A program made the position numbers and the translations under genes. Shown one piece after another: positions 57,892-64,000 of a stretch of 64,000 nt of DNA. The number at the start of each line of letters is the position of its first letter. The stretch's first letter is position 1. The notes beneath the pieces were generated by a model. That model was given only the letters and a program-made list of their open reading frames with translations. It did no database searches and was not told where the DNA came from. This stretch comes from Paenibacillus sp. FSL M7-0420 (GTDB lineage: Bacteria > Bacillota > Bacilli > Paenibacillales > Paenibacillaceae). The stretch lies in contig NZ_JBBOCJ010000001.1 of the NCBI RefSeq assembly GCF_038002345.1, positions 3,906,001 through 3,970,000 of the forward strand, written 5' to 3'.

Positions 57892-58728
57892 TTACCGTCT
57901 CGACAGCAGCAGCTTCTCCACATACACCACCAGCTGGTACATGGCCGTAGCCACAGCCGCAATAATGAGCAGACTCGACATCACCAGGGTGAAGTTGAAC
58001 ACCTGAAAGCCGTAGATGATCAGATACCCCAGCCCCGATTTCGCAACCAGAAATTCACCGACAATAACGCCGACCCAGGACATGCCGACATTCACCTTGA
58101 GGGTGGAGACCACCGCCGGGAACGACGCCGGGAGAATGACTTTGCAGAACTCCTGGCTTTTGGAGGCACCGAAGGAGCGGACCACCTTGACCAGATTCGG
58201 GTCCACGCTGCAAAAGCTGTTGTACACCACCAGAGTCGTGATAATCACGGTAATGGATAAGGTGGTAATGACAATGGCGGTGAAGCCTGCCCCGAACATT
58301 ACAATGAAGATCGGCCCCAGCGCCACCTTCGGCATACTGTTGAATACGACCATATAAGGGTCCAGGACGGCGGATAGAAAAGGTGACCACCAGATGACGA
58401 CAGCCAGCAGCGTCCCGATTAAGGTGCCCAGAATAAAACCCACTGCGGTCTCGCCCACGGTCATTCCCAGATGCGGCCACAGACTGCCGCTGACCATGTC
58501 CTCCCAGATCTGACCGAAGACCTTCGTCGGATAACTGAACAGCAGCTCATCGATCCAGCCCATTCTGGCCCCGGCTTCCCAGAGCACGAAGAACACCAGC
58601 AGCAGGCTGCTCCGGACCATAAGCACCTGACTTTTGCGGCGCAGCTTCTTCTTCCTGTAATCCGCATGCTTCTGTTCGAGCCACTGCGCACGGGAAGCCG
58701 TCTCACGGGGCTGCGCTTCTGTATTCAC
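57892..58728 (-). CDS. ABC transporter permease (SsuC/TauC/ThiX-like)
   Basis: A 278-residue permease with about six membrane segments and the EAA-type loop ending in KVILPASFPAVVSTLKVNVGM. It belongs to the BPD_transp_1 group that imports sulfonates, taurine, nitrate or thiamine precursors. The start is GTG 58728: GGAGGGAAGAG precedes it and the GTGA sequence overlaps the stop of the ATPase gene by four bases. The start in the earlier frame would overlap more. Last gene of the three-gene importer. Confidence 0.9.
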   Translation of the reverse strand: MNTEAQPRETASRAQWLEQKHADYRKKKLRRKSQVLMVRSSLLLVFFVLWEAGARMGWIDELLFSYPTKVFGQIWEDMVSGSLWPHLGMTVGETAVGFILGTLIGTLLAVVIWWSPFLSAVLDPYMVVFNSMPKVALGPIFIVMFGAGFTAIVITTLSITVIITTLVVYNSFCSVDPNLVKVVRSFGASKSQEFCKVILPASFPAVVSTLKVNVGMSWVGVIVGEFLVAKSGLGYLIIYGFQVFNFTLVMSSLLIIAAVATAMYQLVVYVEKLLLSRR

Positions 58729-59522
58729 ATCTCTTCCCTCCCTGCCAGCTCCATTTCCTTCCATACCTCGTGAAAAAGCCCGGCGAAGCCCGGCAGGTCC
58801 CGCGCATACAGCGGCGGTGTTCTGCGAATCACTTCCGGAATCTCAAAAATCCTGCGGATTCTGCCCGGATTCGGCTGGAGCAGAATGACCCGGCTGCTGA
58901 CCGCAATCGCTTCAGACAGGTCATGCGTAACCAGAATCGCCGTGGTTCCCCGGCGCATCAGCGTCTCCGAGACCAGATCCTCCAGCTGCAGCTTAATCTG
59001 GTAGTCCAGCGCCGAGAATGGCTCATCGAGCAGCAGCAGGCCGGGGTCGGTAGCCAGTGTCCGCACCAGAGCGACACGCTGGCGCATCCCTCCCGAGAGC
59101 TGTGCCGGATAAGCCTGCTCCTTGCCCTCCAGCCCCATATCGGCCAGCAGCTGCAGCGATTTGGCACGCGAGCTTCCGGTGAGCCTTCCGGTCAGCTCCA
59201 GCCCGAGCAGCGCGTTATCCTCAATCGTCCTCCAGGGGAAGAGATAGTCCTGCTGGAGCATATAGCCGACCTCCGGCGAAGGTCCTGCGGCCTTACGTCC
59301 GCTAAGCAGCACCTCACCGCGTGAAGGCTGCAGCAGCCCGGCGATGATCGACAGAATCGTCGTTTTGCCGCAGCCGCTCGGTCCGACCAGGCTGACGAAC
59401 TCGCCTTGGCCGACGCTGAGATTCAGATCCTCTATAGCAAGCGAAGCCTCGCGGTCTCCCAGATAGGCGTGCGTGACTTCCTTCAACTCGACTACTGGAA
59501 GCATAGTGGTCGGCCTCCTCAC
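58725..59522 (-). CDS. ABC transporter ATP-binding protein (SsuB/TauB/ThiZ-like)
   Basis: A 265-residue ATPase: Walker A VGPSGCGKTTILSII, Q-loop MLQQDYLFPW, signature LSGGMRQRVALVRTL, Walker B LLLLDEPFSALD and the switch VTHDLSEA. These wordings fit the nitrate/sulfonate/taurine importer class. It overlaps the binding-protein gene upstream by four bases (ATGA) and the permease gene downstream by four, so the three are tightly coupled. Confidence 0.93.
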   Translation of the reverse strand: MRRPTTMLPVVELKEVTHAYLGDREASLAIEDLNLSVGQGEFVSLVGPSGCGKTTILSIIAGLLQPSRGEVLLSGRKAAGPSPEVGYMLQQDYLFPWRTIEDNALLGLELTGRLTGSSRAKSLQLLADMGLEGKEQAYPAQLSGGMRQRVALVRTLATDPGLLLLDEPFSALDYQIKLQLEDLVSETLMRRGTTAILVTHDLSEAIAVSSRVILLQPNPGRIRRIFEIPEVIRRTPPLYARDLPGFAGLFHEVWKEMELAGREEM

Positions 59523-60529
59523 TCCTTAATGGTGCTCTCTGCGTGCTCTGCAAAGCTGTTATTCACAATCTTAGCGGCTGGAATCCGTTCCTTCAGCTCA
59601 CCGGCCTGGTCAATGACATCCAGCAGATTATTCCATTCCTTGTCATCAATTACCGGATTCACCGCATAGGTATCCTGTTCCTTATAACGGCTGATGGCAG
59701 AGACTACAATGCCCCGGTCAATCTTTTCAAAATACGGCATGACCGCGTCAGCAATCTCCTCAGGATTATGAGCCTTCACCCATAACTGGGCACGCTGGAC
59801 CGCATTGGTGAATTTCTGCACCGTGTCCTGATTCTTAGTGATGTAGCTCTGCTTGGACATGAATACCGTATACGGCAGATAACCGCTCTCTACCCCGAAG
59901 GAAGCGACCACCTGGCCCCGGCCTTCACTCTCGAAGATCGATGCCTGAGGCTCGAACAGCTGCACATAATCCCCGGTCCCGGAAGCAAATGCACCGGCAA
60001 TATTGGCAAAATCAATGTTCTGGATCAGCGTCAGATCCTTCCCCGCATCAATCCCCTTGCTGCGCAGTGTGAATGCGCCCGCCATCTGCGGCATGCCCCC
60101 TTGCCGTTGCCCCAGGAAGGTCGAGCCCTTCACTTTGTCCCATGTAAAATGGCTGTCCGGTGTACGCGCGAACAAGAAGGTTCCATCCCGCTGCGTAAGC
60201 TGGGCAAAATTAATTACAGGATCATCCGCCCCCTGCTGGTACACGTAAATGGAGGTCTCCGAACCGACCAGCGCCACATCGATTGCCCCTGAGAGCAGGG
60301 CCGTCATGGTTTTATCTCCGCCAGGTATCGTCTGCAGCTCCACATCCAGCCCTTCATCCTTGAAAAAGCCCTGCGATAAGGCCACATATTCAGGCGCATA
60401 GAACACGGAACGGGTAACTTCGCCGATCTTCACCTTGACATTAGCGGATTTACTGCCGCAGCCTGCAAGAACAGAGCCAAGCACAAGCATCAACAAGAAC
60501 GGCAATGACAGTTTTTTGAACCCTTTCAT
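59519..60529 (-). CDS. ABC transporter substrate-binding lipoprotein (SsuA/NMT1-like)
   Basis: A 336-residue lipoprotein; lipobox LAGC at about residues 20-23 anchors it outside the membrane. The NMT1/SsuA fold is seen in FYAPEYVALSQGFFKDEGLDVE, TMTALLSGAIDVALVGSE and AFASGTGDYVQLFEPQASIFE. In this family the ligand may be a sulfonate, a pyrimidine thiamine precursor, riboflavin-like or nitrate; no riboswitch or metabolic neighbour points to one. ATG 60529 is eight bases after AAGGAG. First gene of the importer. Confidence 0.9.
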   Translation of the reverse strand: MKGFKKLSLPFLLMLVLGSVLAGCGSKSANVKVKIGEVTRSVFYAPEYVALSQGFFKDEGLDVELQTIPGGDKTMTALLSGAIDVALVGSETSIYVYQQGADDPVINFAQLTQRDGTFLFARTPDSHFTWDKVKGSTFLGQRQGGMPQMAGAFTLRSKGIDAGKDLTLIQNIDFANIAGAFASGTGDYVQLFEPQASIFESEGRGQVVASFGVESGYLPYTVFMSKQSYITKNQDTVQKFTNAVQRAQLWVKAHNPEEIADAVMPYFEKIDRGIVVSAISRYKEQDTYAVNPVIDDKEWNNLLDVIDQAGELKERIPAAKIVNNSFAEHAESTIKE

Positions 60530-60602
60530 CCTCTCCACTCCTTTCCTTCCGGGTCTTTCGCCCTTGCTCTATGCATATGCGGGAGTCTATGGAAAGGTTA
60601 AA

Positions 60603-60761
60603 GTGCAATATATGAAGCGCTTACATTATATTCAGTTCGTCAACCCAGCCCGCTCTATGAATGATCGCAGCGCCGTATTCACGCTGTACCGGACCAGCGA
60701 GCCGGACTCGTCAGAATGGGGCGGTGCTTCCGCCGAGGTTATTTTGCAAGAACAATCTTAA
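60603..60761 (+). CDS. Possible 52-residue protein
   Basis: GTG 60603 follows AAAGG at five bases. The product (M)QYMKRLHYIQFVNPARSMND ends in WGGASAEVILQEQS. It looks protein-like (mixed charge, an amphipathic middle) and lies in the gap before the importer operon, pointing the other way. It overlaps the 3' end of the next gene by four bases, tail to tail. No family recognised; it could also be a chance frame in a long leader. Confidence 0.35.
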   Translation: MQYMKRLHYIQFVNPARSMNDRSAVFTLYRTSEPDSSEWGGASAEVILQEQS

Positions 60762-61402
60762 TAGAGCAGCCATTCCCCAAAAGCTTGACACAGCTCCGCC
60801 CGGGTCAGCGGGAACGCAATGATATAACCGTCTTCCTGCTCACTGCTGCTGCGCATTAGCCATCCGCCCGAAGAAGCTTCAATGTAAGAAATCTCCTGCA
60901 GGGTCCAGCCTTCCCCATTCCTCGCACATAACCGCAGTTCACCGGACGCTGTCCGGTTCTTAAGCACTTTAGCCAATTCGGCAGAGCTGTCAGGATCACC
61001 TGTCTCCGCTTCCAGTGAAGCCGCCAGCACACACAACGTCCATGTTCCGGCCTTCTCATGAATCTCCTCATAACTCCGTCTGGACAGGAATACCGCAGGA
61101 GCGGACGGCTTCCTGGGCTGCGCACGCTCGAAGCAATTGAACAGGTAATAGCAGGCGCGCTTCATCTCTGCCGGCTCCTTCAGCTCGTATCTGAAATCGT
61201 CCTCTTCCGTTAACCCTGTCAGGAGGATCTTATCCTTATGTACTTGCAGGCATACATCCTGCGCATATTCACGCTCATTGAATTTCATTCTGCAGATCCG
61301 CTTGGAGCCGGAGGCTGTGTGCAGGAGCTCTGCCACCACTCTACGCCCGGTCTCACCCGGGAACAAATACTGTGCCAGACAGATACAATCTTGCTTATTC
61401 AC
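60758..61402 (-). CDS. Hypothetical protein, 214 residues
   Basis: A cytoplasmic protein with no signal peptide or membrane segment that I do not recognise. It starts MNKQDCICLAQYLFPGETG. Middle regions alternate short strands and helices (YAQDVCLQVHKDKILLTGLT, later TWTLCVLAASLEAETGD), and it has several Cys. The C-terminus reads IAFPLTRAELCQAFGEWLLY. It is followed by the importer operon only after a gap, so they are probably separate. The size and layout recall secretion-associated or type VII accessory proteins, but no motif proves it. Confidence 0.7.
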   Translation of the reverse strand: MNKQDCICLAQYLFPGETGRRVVAELLHTASGSKRICRMKFNEREYAQDVCLQVHKDKILLTGLTEEDDFRYELKEPAEMKRACYYLFNCFERAQPRKPSAPAVFLSRRSYEEIHEKAGTWTLCVLAASLEAETGDPDSSAELAKVLKNRTASGELRLCARNGEGWTLQEISYIEASSGGWLMRSSSEQEDGYIIAFPLTRAELCQAFGEWLLY

Positions 61403-61585
61403 ATTCTTTATCCCTTCCTTTTAGGCATACATGTAAGTATAACTGTAAATGAGTGGCTTTCAAAAAAACTGCAAAACTATAAAACTTGCAATCTTTATGT
61501 TATCATAAGCTAATTTTAAGGTAAAATTAAGAAACACAGGGTAAGATCAATACCATGAAATACTTTTAGCGAGGTGGTTTTCAAA

Positions 61586-61825
61586 ATGAGAATGCTCATC
61601 ACTTTTCAAAACAAGCTTGTCCCTGTATATTTCACAACAGAAAACAAACAGCCGACCCAAAAAGTACTTCGACTGCTCAACAGCACCCTTGAACTCAAAA
61701 TTCAAAAAGGCAAAAACGCCCTGCAGACCTGTTTGAATTCCCTGATCAGTATCGAAATTAAAGGCTCAGAAGCTATATTGCACAGTTACAGTGAAAATGA
61801 TTCATTGGCCTTATCCCTCTATTAA
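61586..61825 (+). CDS. Hypothetical small protein, 79 residues
   Basis: Starts MRMLITFQNKLVPVYFTTEN; Lys- and Ser-rich, no membrane segment. GAGGTGG lies ten bases before ATG 61586. It has its own terminator directly at the stop codon, which supports expression. The gene is more AT-rich than its neighbours. No family recognised. Confidence 0.6.
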   Translation: MRMLITFQNKLVPVYFTTENKQPTQKVLRLLNSTLELKIQKGKNALQTCLNSLISIEIKGSEAILHSYSENDSLALSLY

Positions 61826-61843
61826 ACAGAGGGATATTTTTTT
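61811..61843 (+). terminator. Terminator overlapping the small gene's stop
   Basis: TATCCCTCT / AGAGGGATA stem, 7-base loop containing the TAA stop, seven Ts. Confidence 0.9.
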
Positions 61844-61887
61844 GCCTGAATAAGTACATACTTGCATAAATATAAAGGTACACAACA

Positions 61888-61930
61888 AATAAGCACATAC
61901 CCGCATGTTTGTTGAGGGGATGCGCTTATT
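61888..61930. terminator. Hairpin between converging small genes
   Basis: AATAAGC..CAT.CCC / GGG.ATG..GCTTATT imperfect stem. It could end transcription of the 45-residue gene on the minus strand; the T-run is weak in both directions. Confidence 0.45.
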
Positions 61931-61973
61931 TTATAGGATGGTAGGCGCTTAGCAGTCAATATTATACCGTCAC

Positions 61974-62111
61974 TCAGCCAATCCGGAGGTTCCGGTTCTC
62001 CTCTTTCTCCGCCTTTTTAATTCGCAATTTGAACAACTTCACCAGGTTACGCCGGGTATGCTCTTCGTGACAGCTGTCCAGCTTCTTCAGGATGAAACGG
62101 TCGATGGACAT
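61974..62111 (-). CDS. 45-residue basic protein
   Basis: Starts MSIDRFILKKLDSCHEEHTR and ends NRNLRIG; strongly charged, probably one or two helices. AAAGGAG lies eight bases before ATG 62111. A longer frame exists upstream without a ribosome site. Divergent to azoR. Unknown function; small basic helical proteins of this kind are common near sporulation and stress genes but carry no diagnostic motif. Confidence 0.6.
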   Translation of the reverse strand: MSIDRFILKKLDSCHEEHTRRNLVKLFKLRIKKAEKEENRNLRIG

Positions 62112-62367
62112 GTCAATCGCTCCTTTAAATGGGGGCTTAGTCCCGTGATATGGAGAGGGAATCATTTCCTCTTCTCCTTATATCACCTATATAACCGGAC
62201 CGTTGATCCCCTAAACTTGTCCTGATGCGCACCTGCACCGCTTGCGAAATTAGTCAAACTACATATGGGCCTTTCAGCGGCAAATTAGGAATCCGTTATA
62301 GAAGATATGGTACATTTGCGAAGGATAGCAGCTTCTGTAAGCAGAAAAAAAATTTATCCGACGGATA

Positions 62368-62416
62368 TTTACAAACTAAATATTAAATGCTATATTATCG
62401 ATAGTTAATATTAAAT
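62368..62416 (+). promoter_or_regulatory. azoR promoter with flanking repeats
   Basis: TTTACA (62368-62373) and TATATT (62391-62396) are 17 bp apart. AATATTAAAT occurs at 62379-62388 in the spacer and again at 62407-62416 after the -10, giving also an ATATTAA / TTAATAT inverted pair. Such placement suits a repressor of the MarR/HxlR type that controls azoreductases, though no regulator gene is in view. Confidence 0.7.
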
Positions 62417-62438
62417 ATATACCTAAGGAGAAATCATA

Positions 62439-63065
62439 ATGTCGAATGTACTGTTTATCAAAGCCAATAACCGCCCTGCCGAGCAATCCGTAAGTGTTCA
62501 GCTCTACAACGAATTCCTGTCCAGCTACAAGGAGACTCATCCGCAGGACCAGATCACTGAACTCGACCTGTTCGCTGAACAGCTTCCTTACTACGATAAC
62601 ACACTCATCACTGGCGTATACAAAGCAGCCCAAGGCTTCGAAGCCACTCCTGAAGAAGCAGCAGGCGCTGCACTTGTTAAGAAATATCTGGACCAGTTCC
62701 TGGCCGCTGACAAAGTAGTCTTTGCCTTCCCGCTCTGGAACATGACCGTTCCGGCTGTACTGCACACTTATATCGACTATCTGAACCAGGCTGGAACTAC
62801 CTTCAAGTATACTGCTGAAGGTCCTGTAGGACTGTTGACTGGCAAAAAAGCAGCTGTTCTGAACGCCAGAGGCGGCGTGTACTCCGCAGGCCCGGCTGCA
62901 AGTGCTGAAATGGCCGTGAACTTCATCATGGGCAACCTGAACTTCTGGGGCTTCAAGGAAACTACACAGGTAATCATCGAAGGACACAACCAGAATCCGG
63001 ATAAATCCGCTGAGATTATCGCTTCCGGTCTGCAACTGGCTAAGACAGCAGCAGCATCGTTCTAA
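62439..63065 (+). CDS. azoR: FMN-dependent NADH-azoreductase
   Basis: A 208-residue flavodoxin-fold quinone/azo reductase. The FMN phosphate loop KANNRPAEQSVSVQLYNEF, the segment VFAFPLWNMTVPAVLHTYID and LNARGGVYSAGPA are signatures of AzoR/AcpD. It reduces quinones and azo compounds by two electrons with NADH and protects against electrophile stress. AAGGAG precedes the ATG. It has its own promoter and terminator. Confidence 0.94.
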   Translation: MSNVLFIKANNRPAEQSVSVQLYNEFLSSYKETHPQDQITELDLFAEQLPYYDNTLITGVYKAAQGFEATPEEAAGAALVKKYLDQFLAADKVVFAFPLWNMTVPAVLHTYIDYLNQAGTTFKYTAEGPVGLLTGKKAAVLNARGGVYSAGPAASAEMAVNFIMGNLNFWGFKETTQVIIEGHNQNPDKSAEIIASGLQLAKTAAASF

Positions 63066-63123
63066 TCTGATCATAAATAGCTTTTTGAAAGTCTCCGTAG
63101 GGAGACTTACCGAGAGCATATGA

Positions 63124-63190
63124 AGAGCTGTCCCAAATGCCATGAAGTGGCTGCTTGGGACAGCTCTTTTTTTTGGAGTTAGATCAACGT
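63124..63190 (+). repeat. Copy 2 of the dispersed hairpin; azoR terminator
   Basis: AGAGCTGTCCCA / TGGGACAGCTCT stem (63124-63135 with 63156-63167) around an inner GCCATGAAGTGGC hairpin, then eight Ts and TTGGAGTTAGATCAACG. Loop and downstream bases match the copy at 32182-32245. Confidence 0.85.
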
Positions 63191-63589
63191 GAGCACTTGG
63201 GTGGACGCTGCGTGAACGGACCGTTGTTACAGTCGCTGTGCTCTCCAGATACCACTGCTATAAAAGTTGCTGAAGCAGGTGGATTTTCTCCACTTGCTAT
63301 CGAACAAGAGACCTCAAGCTAGAGAGCAGTTGGAAAAATGGCACTTAATCTCCTCCAACTCTTCCCAATCGAGGCTTTTACGGTGTAACAAATGACGTTT
63401 ATCCAACTAATTTCCTCTATAGCTCCCGAACCACCAAATTAAGATACGTTTTTCCAACTACTCCAGGTGGCGTAGCTCCTGCTTACACAATGCACAGCAT
63501 CTAGCAAGTTTATTCCGTCATGCAAACTTTCATCCCTATTCCCATGCTCGCTTCTATGCTTCTACAACGCCTTGGGATTTCATCGCCGC
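63191..63589. other. Gene-free stretch with short repeated motif
   Basis: No convincing gene. The motif AGTTGGA(T/A)AA(A) / TTTTCCAACT occurs three times: AGTTGGAAAAATGGC near 63329, TTATCCAACTAATTTCC near 63394 and TTTTTCCAACTACTCC near 63450, suggesting a minor dispersed repeat. Confidence 0.4.
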
Positions 63590-64000
63590 TCAATATTCGT
63601 CCAGCACCCGCTGCCAGCTGTTGCCCTTGGCACGGGGCGGGGTGCTTTTGGCGGAGGCGGCGGCTGTCTTGCGCTTCTGTCTCGCTTCCTTGCTGTTCTG
63701 GAATTGCAGCTCCTTCTGTGTCTTGTGGTAATTCTGCAGCCGCTTCCCGTCCAGCATACCGCTGGCGGCAGCCGCAAGCACGGCGCAGCCTTCCTCCCGT
63801 GTATGAGTACAGTCACTGAAGCGGCATTCTGCCGCAAGCGTGCTGATCTCACCGAACGCCAGATCCAGTCCGCCGTCATCCTCCCACAACTGCAGCTCGC
63901 GCATTCCCGGAGTATCGACGATGATTCCGCCATCCGGGAGGACGAACAGCTCGCGGTGTGTGGTCGTATGACGTCCGCGGCTGTCCCCTTCCCGCACATC
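63590..64000 (-). CDS. rsgA: Ribosome small-subunit GTPase A (RsgA), C-terminal part
   Basis: The window ends inside this gene; 136 residues plus stop are visible. DSRGRHTTTHRELFVLPDGG is the switch I/G2 region of this circularly permuted GTPase and IIVDTPGMREL is G3. The zinc-binding region CRFSDCTHTREEGC supplies the Cys and His ligands. The end is a basic, Ala/Lys-rich tail (KEARQKRKTAAASAKS). RsgA checks late 30S assembly. The frame stays open to the window edge, and the N-terminal OB domain and P-loop lie outside. Confidence 0.94.
   Translation of the reverse strand, partial: DVREGDSRGRHTTTHRELFVLPDGGIIVDTPGMRELQLWEDDGGLDLAFGEISTLAAECRFSDCTHTREEGCAVLAAAASGMLDGKRLQNYHKTQKELQFQNSKEARQKRKTAAASAKSTPPRAKGNSWQRVLDEY

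Noticed and set aside
60530..60757. TPP or other riboswitch before the ABC importer
   Set aside because: None of the conserved riboswitch core motifs could be found, so substrate cannot be assigned that way.

Overview
The window looks like chromosomal DNA of a Paenibacillus-type endospore-forming Firmicute. The reasons are gene content and gene order. The spore genes cotE and spoVK are present. Three gene clusters follow the order known from Bacillus and Paenibacillus: lexA/yneA/DUF896, hflX-ynbB-glnR-glnA, and cotE-mutS-mutL-miaA-hfq. Ribosome binding sites are strong GGAGG types with frequent TTG and GTG starts. Most genes lie on the minus strand and have moderately high GC. A few islands (about 27.8-32.2 kb, 50.9-52.4 kb and 61.4-63.5 kb) are AT-rich or repeat-rich and look accessory. 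No rRNA, tRNA or CRISPR array was seen.

Layout. 0-4 kb: pyruvate dehydrogenase operon pdhABC-lpdA with a clear promoter. 4-8 kb: esterase, tyrosine phosphatase, thiamine pyrophosphokinase, NlpC/P60 hydrolase and an atypical response regulator. 8-19 kb: a ThiF-like activating enzyme with a Dabb protein, an ABC-F ATPase, a kinase fused to a ParA-like domain, and a run of translationally coupled genes (Fpg, Nfo, thioredoxin-like protein, ABC ATPase, rRNA methyltransferase), then a HAD phosphatase and RNase Z. 19-27 kb: MetH, a lipoprotein, HAD, and the SOS cluster yneA-lexA with five LexA-type sites in the shared intergenic region, then a very short L,D-transpeptidase. 27-32.2 kb: an accessory island with tiny membrane peptides, an acetyltransferase behind a possible translational attenuator, an IS110-family element lying between two halves of a palindromic repeat array, a remnant of a second glnA 3' end and a decayed secreted-protein gene. 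32-40 kb: glnA-glnR with a perfect GlnR box, a P-loop kinase, ynbB, hflX, spoVK, YdcF and DUF402 proteins. 40-51 kb: PBP1A, hfq, miaA, a methyltransferase, mutL, a 13-14-unit hairpin array, and mutS. 51-55.4 kb: G-rich tandem repeats, dispersed palindromes, an amidoligase carrying about 15 copies of a 13-residue Gly/Glu/Tyr repeat, and cotE. 55.6-61.4 kb: HD-GYP protein, aromatic acid exporter-like protein and a three-gene ABC importer. 61.5-64 kb: small genes, azoR, and the 3' end of rsgA.

Most notable points. (1) A 51-52 bp tandem array of hairpins separates mutL from mutS. The same repeat family, at about the same period, flanks the IS110 element, whose presumed bridge-RNA region holds a 10-base match to the repeat. 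(2) A repeat-bearing amidoligase beside cotE has a reading-frame break at a (GC)4 run near its C-terminus. (3) The acetyltransferase gene has an 18-codon leader ORF overlapping an arm that can sequester its Shine-Dalgarno sequence. (4) A group of tiny ORFs includes a decayed duplicate of one of them. All functional statements come from reading the sequence and from family knowledge; no database search was run.
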